From NCBI GenBank assembly GCA_030765065.1, contig CM060990.1:286157341-286221340 (forward strand): DNA of 64,000 bases, given 5' to 3'. The notes beneath the pieces were generated by a model, which was not told the origin of the DNA, did not search any database, and saw only the letters and a program-made list of their open reading frames with translations. Positions 45,301 through 54,274 of the stretch are shown here, one piece after another. Numbering within the stretch: the stretch's first letter is position 1; every line of letters begins with the position of its first letter. The position numbers and the translations under genes are program-made. The DNA comes from Deroplatys truncata. Taxonomy: Eukaryota; Arthropoda; Insecta; Mantodea; Mantidae.

Positions 45301-46051
45301 AGTACATGAAACATAGCTCATCAGTTAAGTTCTGGATGTTAATGCAGGCTTTTCTTGCTTCAACAGAGGGAGGTAGGGGTATGTAGCTACTTCCTCGCAA
45401 CGGGTTGTACTTGTTAATACGAAGGCGTACCCCTTCCACAGTAAGCAAGGCCCAGCTGCTACCCTTAAGCTGAGACTCATCCATTTCAGTAACCAATTTC
45501 TTGAATTTCACTTCCAGCATAGAGTCCAGATCAGTTTCTAGGAAAACAGCTTGATTTCTGGTTTTAAATGTCTTGTCACAGGTTTCACCAATACTGTTAA
45601 CAAATCGACACTCAGCCAGCAGATTAATTTTAACACTCTTATGAATGCTAAGCTCTTTATGCACAGCCTGGATTATCCGTTGTTTTGCCTCTCGCAGATA
45701 CATATTCAGGTCCTTAGTCGATTCACATCGTATAAAATACGATTTCAAGCGTCCATGGAATGAAGTTTCGTATTCTTTCATATCACAGTCCTCCATTGTT
45801 GACAGCAACTGATGTTTAGTTGTCTCCAATCTTCTTTTCTTCTGAGGGCTGCTTATTTCACATATATCTTCGTGTCGCTGCCCCTTATAACCATCTTTGA
45901 AGGTTACATTACAATGTTTACATTTGAAGAACTTCTTGCAGCTCATCTCATGTCTTCTCTTGTCATAACCTCGGAGGAACTTCTTCCCACATTTTCCGCA
46001 TGCATATCCAGTAGCGCTTGGAATAATATCCTTATACGCTGAGTTATTCAT
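42398..46051 (-). CDS. polB: Protein-primed-type DNA polymerase B, left arm
   Basis: 1217 codons, intact. Type-B polymerase of the organellar/viral group (DNA_pol_B_2) found in Polintons and adintovirus-like elements; expected to copy the element's DNA in the nucleus. Order: two C2H2/C2HC-type zinc fingers (Cys18-Cys38, Cys44-Cys64), a basic KKRR stretch (71-74), Exo I ADFES (423-427), an endonuclease-VII-like zinc patch (CYLCGK at 525-530 with DHDH and HNECN, 541-557), Exo II HNLSGYDSH (572-580), an Exo III-like LTSDVLLLADVF (718-729), motif A TYDDANNQYG (814-823), motif B LFNNAMFGKTMEN (959-971) and motif C YMDTDS (1057-1062). All catalytic motifs are intact. The start ATG lies about 120 bases after the predicted transcription start, and zinc fingers begin at residue 18, so this start is plausible. 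It differs from the right copy at residues 77 (Thr) and 301 (Val). Confidence 0.95.
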   Translation of the reverse strand: MNNSAYKDIIPSATGYACGKCGKKFLRGYDKRRHEMSCKKFFKCKHCNVTFKDGYKGQRHEDICEISSPQKKRRLETTKHQLLSTMEDCDMKEYETSFHGRLKSYFIRCESTKDLNMYLREAKQRIIQAVHKELSIHKSVKINLLAECRFVNSIGETCDKTFKTRNQAVFLETDLDSMLEVKFKKLVTEMDESQLKGSSWALLTVEGVRLRINKYNPLRGSSYIPLPPSVEARKACINIQNLTDELCFMYSVLAKFVSTKPQRVSKYKQLQDKYDFSCVSYPTPLSQIPKFEKLNKMTINVFGLDEKHEVYPIKVVDIELPEHRDLLLLNDSSGKHHYVYIKNFEKLVRRQKTKHDGVIYTCKRCFTHFDNRYERSGLEKLQEHTSICSQHGVARVVMPTKDKSIVQFKNFERMLKLPYVIYADFESILTPCHTCIPNPETSYTTPYQEHTAMSFCVYVKPSTNVGHLETGLPKQPYVYRGADAAQKFMLYLTSLAKMIEDIYKSAKPLKLTDQEQLDFESSSACYLCGKPFTEENYKVRDHDHISGEYRGSLHNECNLACKTPKYIPVFMHNLSGYDSHFIVKELGCTSERVEVIPNSEESYISFTKYVGDIKLRFVDSFRFLSTSLDKLVKNLTSYPETLKYFGEDKLKLMTRKGVFPYDFVTSWDALNETCLPPKDSFYNRLNEEEISDADYDHAKNVWELFNVRNLGEYSDLYLTSDVLLLADVFETFREQTLKTHKVDPAHYFTSPGLTWDAMLLYTGIKLELLQDYDQLLMVESGIRGGLCQVSHRYAEANNTYMEKFDPSRPTQFITYDDANNQYGWAMCHALPYGGFEWVSPEKIDLERLQEDDPYGYILEVDIEYPAELHDLHNDLPFLPECMKPLEASTKKLIPHLGPRKKYVVHYKALKQALDHGLRLTKIRRVLQFQQSRWLKPYVEFNNRLRQQAGNDFEKDLYKLFNNAMFGKTMENLRNRMDIRLVTNEKTLEKLIAKPTFIDRTIYADNLAAVHMASRQIMFNKPIYIGMSVLDISKTLMYRYHYDVLLPYYGAENLKLMYMDTDSFIHRVTTEDVYQDKLRFLEHLDTADYPTSHICYSPLNKKVLGKFKDEANGKIIQRFVGLRPKMYALDIDGSMIKKIKGIKRSAIKQYVTFESYTDCLKTGEITRTPMNLILSRQHALATVQVNKITLTPYDDKRIIAEDGITTYAYGHYNITSSV

Positions 46052-46201
46052 CTTTATTCTTGATGTAATAACGTATTAATCACTGATCAATGAAATGTAC
46101 GCCTTGACACCACTTTAGAAAGCTGATTATTCTTGGAGAGAACACGATGTTAACACCTCAGAGATGATCAACAGAATGAATTTCAATACTCAAGTTCGCT
46201 C

Positions 46202-46209
46202 TATTTATA
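46202..46209 (-). promoter_or_regulatory. TATA box of the left polymerase gene
   Basis: TATAAATA on the minus strand, inside CTATAAATAG, about 150 bases upstream of the ATG at 46051, with an initiator-like TTCATTC some 30 bases downstream. Mirrors 54117-54124. Confidence 0.65.
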
Positions 46210-46849
46210 GAGAAAGCACGAACCTTTTTTAATCAATTATATCCTGATTATTAATACTAAAACGGTGATGAAGCGTGTAAGCTCTTATATATTTCAATTC
46301 GTGTTACACTGATGTTCGAGCGTCTCCGTATAGCTTCGTATGTTTAGAGAGAAAGTGTAAAGTATTGTGAAGATGTTATGTATTGTTCGGCTATAATCGT
46401 ACAGATTCGGAGAGCTTGACTGGTGAAGGTAATGAACGATCCGTCAACCGAGCAGGAGGCAAGCAGCCCCAGTCTAGAGACAGGATGTTTATGACGTCAC
46501 ACCCAGAGACAGGATGTCTGCCAGTATCAAACACGTTTAAACTCGTCTCGTAACTACCTGTATATGCTGTCACATCAACAAGAGAAGTATTCCCACACGC
46601 TCATTCAGTCAGATGTTACATTCAAAGCCTACCACCACCCATTACACCGAAGCTAGCACAATCTCAAAAGCTTAAAAGGAAACCTAGAAGATTTTCCCCC
46701 TTACTTACTTAAATGTGTGTATATACTACATTATTTCATGTTTTCATTCCCTTTTCAATTCTTCCTTTCCATCTTGTTCTAGAAAGACCATTACATTTCA
46801 CTACAATCATGAGAAAAGCAATTTTTCCAGAGTTACAGAGATTCTAAGC

Positions 46850-47300
46850 TTCTAGAATCGAACTCGGTAATACTTTTAATAAATGGGTTTTAGTAATTTA
46901 GCTTCCCCGCATCAGCATCTACCATTTAATCTTTACTCGAACCTGATAGGATTCATAGGCTTGAAGATATATGAAATCACCCCTTCGGGATTCGATCTGA
47001 GTACTTTAAAGTAGTTATCGTCATAATAACGATATTTAGGAACTAGGTACTCTGTTTACGTTTACCTTGACATGTCTATCTAAATTAAATTACGAATTAT
47101 TAAATGTTTACAAGTAAATTTCATTAAATCGGTATTCGAACCCAGAACACCAGGAACAAAATAATTTATAATATTAGCTTGACATGTTAAACAAAGCTGT
47201 ATGCAGTTACATCATCGATCTAAGCGATATATTCTAGTGTACAGAGGAAAATTAAGGAAGTCATTAAAAAATCGGGATTCGAACTAGAGACAACTGATAC
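46850..47300 (-). repeat. Regularly spaced B-box-like modules, left arm
   Basis: Mirror of the right-arm set: GTTCGAATCCC-type motifs on the minus strand near 46860, 47000, 47140 and 47280, about 133-144 bp apart. Confidence 0.5.
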
Positions 47301-48431
47301 AGTAAAAACAGACCTCATTAGTACTCATCATGCTTAAGCATGTTAACTTTCACCATATGACGTCACAGTCGGGGACAGTTTGACTATCGCAGCCATGTCA
47401 GGAAATGCATATTTTAGTCATCTCATATTTTAGAGTCATATACAGAAACCAGGCAAAACCATGAAAAATATGTCAGAGTGAACAACCATCGACAATCGAA
47501 CGAGGGAAACCATCAGATTACTCTAGGAGCATAAAGTGCAACTGAAAGAAAATCGTGATAGCTGAGAAACCACTCCAGCATTCGCGTGCAGACCAGGGGA
47601 AACTATGAAAAAATCAAAGGGCCGAGCGAGTGGCTGATAGAGTGTGCGACCAACAGGAAATCAAGCAAAAGGTCTCTAGAGACAAAAAAGATGCAATTGA
47701 AATGGAATCATGATAGCAAATGCCGCTACAGCATTAGGTAGCAGACCGGCGAAAATCATGAGAAACGTAAGGTCAGAGTAAACAATTGATTGAAATCTAA
47801 CCCCTGAACCCTAGAAATTCACGACAACTGAAAAACGAAACCCAGATGTAGAGGAAATTTTGTACACCCTTGACGAAAAAACCCCGTCCGCTGGGGAAGT
47901 AACCTTTAAGTATACAATTGACGTCGGTCATACCGATAAGGGACGGTTTGAAAGGCTTCCTAATTGCTCTACGCAAGTCACCTGAGCAAACACAGGAAAT
48001 TCCTAAACCAGACAATTACAAGCCTGCTAAAACATTTTTTCCTACAATAAGTAATTTAAATTCTACATGAAGATTATTCCAAAAAGTTTCATATCTCTTA
48101 TTTCCTTCAATAAAATATCGAATATGACTCTAGCACCAGGGAAAAAAATTAAACGGAGGGAAGCGATATTTTCTTTTTACGCTGAAATTATAATTAAATG
48201 CATAGCGTTCTTGCATGAAAACACTGCCCATATAGATTATAGGAATGGACTCTGTTTAAAACATGTATTTTTTCACGCGTGGTGTATAGATTGTCTCAGT
48301 AAGCATTCGTGACTATTACAATTATCGCCAAGTATTATTTTACAAAAAGATCGGCTTATTCTCTTAGTAAACATAGGTTGAAATCGTTTTTAAACAACTC
48401 TCCATTCGAGAGATATTTTTTGATTATTCCA

Positions 48432-48464
<33 letters not shown>

Positions 48465-49880
48465 GAGCCATATTTGTTTAAAAAAGCTTTTTTTTCATTC
48501 GCAGGAAATCTTCGAGAAAATTCGAGGAATTATTCAGTTGTACACCCTTGCTAAAATAGTTTGTATACCCTTTGAAGAATGTTTACCTGGTTGGCAGAGT
48601 CTACCTCTGTCGACAGGCTGTCGCCCGCATGGCATCTTGGGCATTTATACATTAGGGAGACTATTGTGCTTTAAAATGGGATAGCTATGTTTTAAGCTTT
48701 CCACAACAAATTTTTCCCCGATAATTAATATAATTCTACATGAAGAATATTAATGATTTAAGTTTTCAATTAAACGTATACTGTATAGATTCTGTACTTA
48801 AACATTCGATTGTATCTTTGTCATTATTTAAATACTCGCGTACAAGAATTGCTAGCATATCAAAAATTGTAGAAGTTTTTCCACCCTTATTTAATTAAAT
48901 TCATGTATATACTCTATTATTTAGCGATTTTTTCAATAATCATGTACATCATTCGTCAAAAAATCAGCGTACAATACGCATTTTTATACGTTTTAATGTT
49001 CGTTTATTTTTAAAACCGCTGCATTTGCCTCTAATTACGAACAATTAGATTTCAGATTTACTCAGATGTGTAGCTTGTAGAATCGAATTAGAAAATATTT
49101 TAATAAATGTATTGTATTTTTTAGGTTAAACCATCGTTATTTGTATTCAGCGTAAAGATATTCATATATCATTTTTAAATCCCTCTTCTTAAATATAATG
49201 TATCGCAATCCATTTTTAAAATCAAATCATAAATGCGTTTAATGCATATAATAGATGTCTTCATATACCCAATATGGCTGCCATGCACGTTAAACATTCA
49301 ATATGGGCGCGTCAGGCATCTTTTTCATTGAACATGCTTCCGACTCTCTCCGCTAGGTGGAGCGCATGATGCCTGCTACGAGGATGGAGGGGGACAAAAC
49401 AGATTTATTTACGCCTGCATTGAAGATAGCGTACCAGTCGGCCTGAGAGCCTCGTTCAGGGAGGTCGTATAGTTCTCGCAGCCATGTTAATACGCGTCGT
49501 CGTATCGCATGTTCGTTACGTAATTTTTTTTGTTTTTATCTTTCTTAGTCATACATTCATCTAAGAGATATAATATTCGCAAGGATGACAGATGTCCAAA
49601 TATACATAACAAAGAAATTAGTTACGGACATAAATGTAATATCGTATGTTCACCATTTTATTTTAATTACTTTTTTATTTTATTCGAGGGATGAAATTTG
49701 TATTCATGTCACTGGATTCAATCCTAGTCCTCCAGCCCGACTTGGAACAACAATCAATAACGAGCTACAATCCAAGGATATAATCGGTAATAATAAATTT
49801 TTTTTTGATAAAGACCGTCAAATAAAAAGCCCTTTAAACGTATGTATTTCCCCTCACTTCCCCTCTGCCCCCCACCACAC
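47301..49880. other. AT-rich interior of Element 2, left arm, no recognised gene
   Basis: Holds one unit related to Element 1's 146-bp repeat (47575-47635, inverted), blocks shared with Element 1 (47880-47910, 48040-48110, 48690-48760), the (GA)n-containing shared block at 48358-48490, and a pyrimidine-rich end at 49850-49880. Open frames at 47797-48015 (minus), 48067-48312 and 49585 onward (plus) are mirrored because the arms are copies, and show no recognisable domain. Confidence 0.55.
48358..48490 (+). repeat. Block shared with Element 1 (copy 3 of 4), with (GA)n tract
   Basis: As 18640-18775, but the AGCAGAGAGA stretch has expanded to about 14 GA units at 48434-48462. The inverted arm has the matching CT run at 51867-51892. 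Confidence 0.85.
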
Positions 49881-50449
49881 AGTAGATATATTAGGAGAGA
49901 ACACAGCTTCAAAGCCGATGCAACCACTGATAAGTTCCTTTCTTCTATGCCGCCGACTCCCACCCCCGCTTTTTGCTATTCCGACACCGCCATTTACGAT
50001 GAGAACAATAATGCATTGTCCTGTGTCTCTGATTTGCGGTGAAAGAATAGCACACGTGAAAACACTTAACCTTTGTGGTTTCACCCTTAAAAGCTACTGG
50101 AGCATGATACCCCTCCTCTCTGCTCTACTCCCACGCTGGCTTAGACGATTTGAACAATAGTCCATTGTTCTCCAATACCGAGGTCAGCGTTGGAGTAGAG
50201 CAGAGAGGAGGGGGATCGGGTGTCCAGTAGCTTTTAAGGGTGAGGTCACAAGGGAAGGAGAGGAGGAGGGGTGGCCGCAAGCACGTGAGCAGACCACATG
50301 GAGGGAGGGGGCGGGGCTAGTGGCACGTTCGGGCAGGGCGGCAAATAGTAGCGCACAAAGGGAGGGGGCGGGGCTTGTCGGCATAGATCAAAGAAGCTTA
50401 TCAGATGGCGGCAAATCCTCTGTTTCAGAACTCTCCTAATATATCTACT
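49881..50449. mobile_element. 569-bp mini-element at the palindrome centre
   Basis: Opens with AGTAGATATATTAGGAGAG and closes with the exact inverse, the same tip family as Element 1. The interior of each half is homologous but diverged: CTGATAAGTTCC/CTGATAAGCTTC, TCTATGCCGCCGACT/TCTATGCCGACAAGC and CACCCTTAAAAGCTACTGGA in both. The halves meet near 50155-50170 (GAACAATAGTCCATTGTTC). The flanks CACCACAC and GTGTGGTG are inverted copies, not a direct duplication. It is probably a short fold-back derivative of the Element 1 family that sat inside the precursor of Element 2. Confidence 0.75.
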
Positions 50450-53040
50450 GTGTGGTGGGGGGCAGAGGGGAAGTGAGGGGAAATACATACGTTTAAAGGG
50501 CTTTTTATTTGACGGTCTTTATCAAAAAAAAATTTATTATTACCGATTATATCCTTGGATTGTAGCTCGTTATTGATTGTTGTTCCAAGTCGGGCTGGAG
50601 GACTAGGATTGAATCCAGTGACATGAATACAAATTTCATCCCTCGAATAAAATAAAAAAGTAATTAAAATAAAATGGTGAACATACGATATTACATTTAT
50701 GTCCGTAACTAATTTCTTTGTTATGTATATTTGGACATCTGTCATCCTTGCGAATATTATATCTCTTAGATGAATGTATGACTAAGAAAGATAAAAACAA
50801 AAAAAATTACGTAACGAACATGCGATACGACGACGCGTATTAACATGGCTGCGAGAACTATACGACCTCCCTGAACGAGGCTCTCAGGCCGACTGGTACG
50901 CTATCTTCAATGCAGGCGTAAATAAATCTGTTTTGTCCCCCTCCATCCTCGTAGCAGGCATCATGCGCTCCACCTAGCGGAGAGAGTCGGAAGCATGTTC
51001 AATGAAAAAGATGCCTGACGCGCCCATATTGAATGTTTAACGTGCATGGCAGCCATATTGGGTATATGAAGACATCTATTATATGCATTAAACGCATTTA
51101 TGATTTGATTTTAAAAATGGATTGCGATACATTATATTTAAGAAGAGGGATTTAAAAATGATATATGAATATCTTTACGCTGAATACAAATAACGATGGT
51201 TTAACCTAAAAAATACAATACATTTATTAAACTATTTTCTAATTCGATTCTACAAGCTACACATCTGAGTAAATCTGAAATCTAATTGTTCGTAATTAGA
51301 GGCAAATGCAGCGGTTTTAAAAATAAACGAACATTAAAACGTATAAAAATGCGTATTGTACGCTGATTTTTTGACGAATGATGTACATGATTATTGAAAA
51401 AATCGCTAAATAATAGAGTATATACATGAATTTAATTAAATAAGGGTGGAAAAACTTCTACAATTTTTGATATGCTAGCAATTCTTGTACGCGAGTATTT
51501 AAATAATGACAAAGATACAATCGAATGTTTAAGTACAGAATCTATACAGTATACGTTTAATTGAAAACTTAAATCATTAATATTCTTCATGTAGAATTAT
51601 ATTAATTATCGGGGAAAAATTTGTTGTGGAAAGCTTAAAACATAGCTATCCCATTTTAAAGCACAATAGTCTCCCTAATGTATAAATGCCCAAGATGCCA
51701 TGCGGGCGACAGCCTGTCGACAGAGGTAGACTCTGCCAACCAGGTAAACATTCTTCAAAGGGTATACAAACTATTTTAGCAAGGGTGTACAACTGAATAA
51801 TTCCTCGAATTTTCTCGAAGATTTCCTGCGAATGAAAAAAAAGCTTTTTTAAACAAATATGGCTCGATCTCTCTCTCTCTCTCTCTCTCTCTGCTGGAAT
51901 AATCAAAAAATATCTCTCGAATGGAGAGTTGTTTAAAAACGATTTCAACCTATGTTTACTAAGAGAATAAGCCGATCTTTTTGTAAAATAATACTTGGCG
52001 ATAATTGTAATAGTCACGAATGCTTACTGAGACAATCTATACACCACGCGTGAAAAAATACATGTTTTAAACAGAGTCCATTCCTATAATCTATATGGAC
52101 AGTGTTTTCATGCAAGAACGCTATGCATTTAATTATAATTTCAGCGTAAAAAGAAAATATCGCTTCCCTCCGTTTAATTTTTTTCCCTGGTGCTAGAGTC
52201 ATATTCGATATTTTATTGAAGGAAATAAGAGATATGAAACTTTTTGGAATAATCTTCATGTAGAATTTAAATTACTTATTGTAGGAAAAAATGTTTTAGC
52301 AGGCTTGTAATTGTCTGGTTTAGGAATTTCCTGTGTTTGCTCAGGTGACTTGCGTAGAGCAATTAGGAAGCCTTTCAAACCGTCCCTTATCGGTATGACC
52401 GACGTCAATTGTATACTTAAAGGTTACTTCCCCAGCGGACGGGGTTTTTTCGTCAAGGGTGTACAAAATTTCCTCTACATCTGGGTTTCGTTTTTCAGTT
52501 GTCGTGAATTTCTAGGGTTCAGGGGTTAGATTTCAATCAATTGTTTACTCTGACCTTACGTTTCTCATGATTTTCGCCGGTCTGCTACCTAATGCTGTAG
52601 CGGCATTTGCTATCATGATTCCATTTCAATTGCATCTTTTTTGTCTCTAGAGACCTTTTGCTTGATTTCCTGTTGGTCGCACACTCTATCAGCCACTCGC
52701 TCGGCCCTTTGATTTTTTCATAGTTTCCCCTGGTCTGCACGCGAATGCTGGAGTGGTTTCTCAGCTATCACGATTTTCTTTCAGTTGCACTTTATGCTCC
52801 TAGAGTAATCTGATGGTTTCCCTCGTTCGATTGTCGATGGTTGTTCACTCTGACATATTTTTCATGGTTTTGCCTGGTTTCTGTATATGACTCTAAAATA
52901 TGAGATGACTAAAATATGCATTTCCTGACATGGCTGCGATAGTCAAACTGTCCCCGACTGTGACGTCATATGGTGAAAGTTAACATGCTTAAGCATGATG
53001 AGTACTAATGAGGTCTGTTTTTACTGTATCAGTTGTCTCT
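50450..53040. other. AT-rich interior of Element 2, right arm, no recognised gene
   Basis: Mirror of 47301-49880 with the same shared blocks. CACTCGCTCGGCCCTTTGAT at about 52693 begins the unit related to Element 1's 146-bp repeat. Confidence 0.55.
51830..51965 (-). repeat. Block shared with Element 1 (copy 4 of 4), with (CT)n tract
   Basis: Inverse of 48358-48490. Confidence 0.85.
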
Positions 53041-53480
53041 AGTTCGAATCCCGATTTTTTAATGACTTCCTTAATTTTCCTCTGTACACTAGAATATATC
53101 GCTTAGATCGATGATGTAACTGCATACAGCTTTGTTTAACATGTCAAGCTAATATTATAAATTATTTTGTTCCTGGTGTTCTGGGTTCGAATACCGATTT
53201 AATGAAATTTACTTGTAAACATTTAATAATTCGTAATTTAATTTAGATAGACATGTCAAGGTAAACGTAAACAGAGTACCTAGTTCCTAAATATCGTTAT
53301 TATGACGATAACTACTTTAAAGTACTCAGATCGAATCCCGAAGGGGTGATTTCATATATCTTCAAGCCTATGAATCCTATCAGGTTCGAGTAAAGATTAA
53401 ATGGTAGATGCTGATGCGGGGAAGCTAAATTACTAAAACCCATTTATTAAAAGTATTACCGAGTTCGATTCTAGAAGCTT
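53041..53480 (+). repeat. Regularly spaced B-box-like modules, right arm
   Basis: AGTTCGAATCCC at 53041, GGTTCGAATACC at 53184, AGATCGAATCCC at 53328 and GAGTTCGATTCT at 53461 lie 143, 144 and 133 bp apart. The second to fourth fit the pol III B-box shape. A related AATTCGATTCTACAAGC is at 51239. No cloverleaf could be folded by eye. Confidence 0.5.
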
Positions 53481-53910
53481 AGAATCTCTGTAACTCTGGA
53501 AAAATTGCTTTTCTCATGATTGTAGTGAAATGTAATGGTCTTTCTAGAACAAGATGGAAAGGAAGAATTGAAAAGGGAATGAAAACATGAAATAATGTAG
53601 TATATACACACATTTAAGTAAGTAAGGGGGAAAATCTTCTAGGTTTCCTTTTAAGCTTTTGAGATTGTGCTAGCTTCGGTGTAATGGGTGGTGGTAGGCT
53701 TTGAATGTAACATCTGACTGAATGAGCGTGTGGGAATACTTCTCTTGTTGATGTGACAGCATATACAGGTAGTTACGAGACGAGTTTAAACGTGTTTGAT
53801 ACTGGCAGACATCCTGTCTCTGGGTGTGACGTCATAAACATCCTGTCTCTAGACTGGGGCTGCTTGCCTCCTGCTCGGTTGACGGATCGTTCATTACCTT
53901 CACCAGTCAA

Positions 53911-54015
53911 GCTCTCCGAATCTGTACGATTATAGCCGAACAATACATAACATCTTCACAATACTTTACACTTTCTCTCTAAACATACGAAGCTATACGG
54001 AGACGCTCGAACATC
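53911..54015 (+). promoter_or_regulatory. Upstream block of the polymerase gene, conserved in Element 1
   Basis: CTCCGAATCTGTACGATTAT, ATCTTCACAATACTTTAC and ATACGGAGACGCTCGAACAT match 21230-21320 in Element 1. It lies 100-200 bp upstream of the TATA box. Conservation between relatives suggests a regulatory or origin role; that is inference. Confidence 0.45.
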
Positions 54016-54116
54016 AGTGTAACACGAATTGAAATATATAAGAGCTTACACGCTTCATCACCGTTTTAGTATTAATAATCAGGATATAATTGATTAAAAA
54101 AGGTTCGTGCTTTCTC

Positions 54117-54124
54117 TATAAATA
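54117..54124 (+). promoter_or_regulatory. TATA box of the right polymerase gene
   Basis: TATAAATA inside CTATAAATAG; an initiator-like TTCATTC follows about 30 bases later (near 54146) and the ATG is at 54275, giving a 5' leader of roughly 125 bases. Confidence 0.65.
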
Positions 54125-54274
54125 GAGCGAACTTGAGTATTGAAATTCATTCTGTTGATCATCTCTGAGGTGTTAACATCGTGTTCTCTCCAAGAATAAT
54201 CAGCTTTCTAAAGTGGTGTCAAGGCGTACATTTCATTGATCAGTGATTAATACGTTATTACATCAAGAATAAAG

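Larger units (their letters stand above)
40440..49880 (+). repeat. Left inverted arm of Element 2
   Basis: Nearly identical reverse complement of 50450-59900. The two differ by about 10 bp in length, mostly in the 21-bp minisatellite, plus rare substitutions. Confidence 0.95.

Noticed and set aside
49585..50160. 191-codon ORF mirrored by a 106-codon ORF at 50425-50745
   Set aside because: Mirroring comes from the palindrome. The shared part shows no domain, and the longer version runs into the diverged GC-rich centre, where the frame is not kept.
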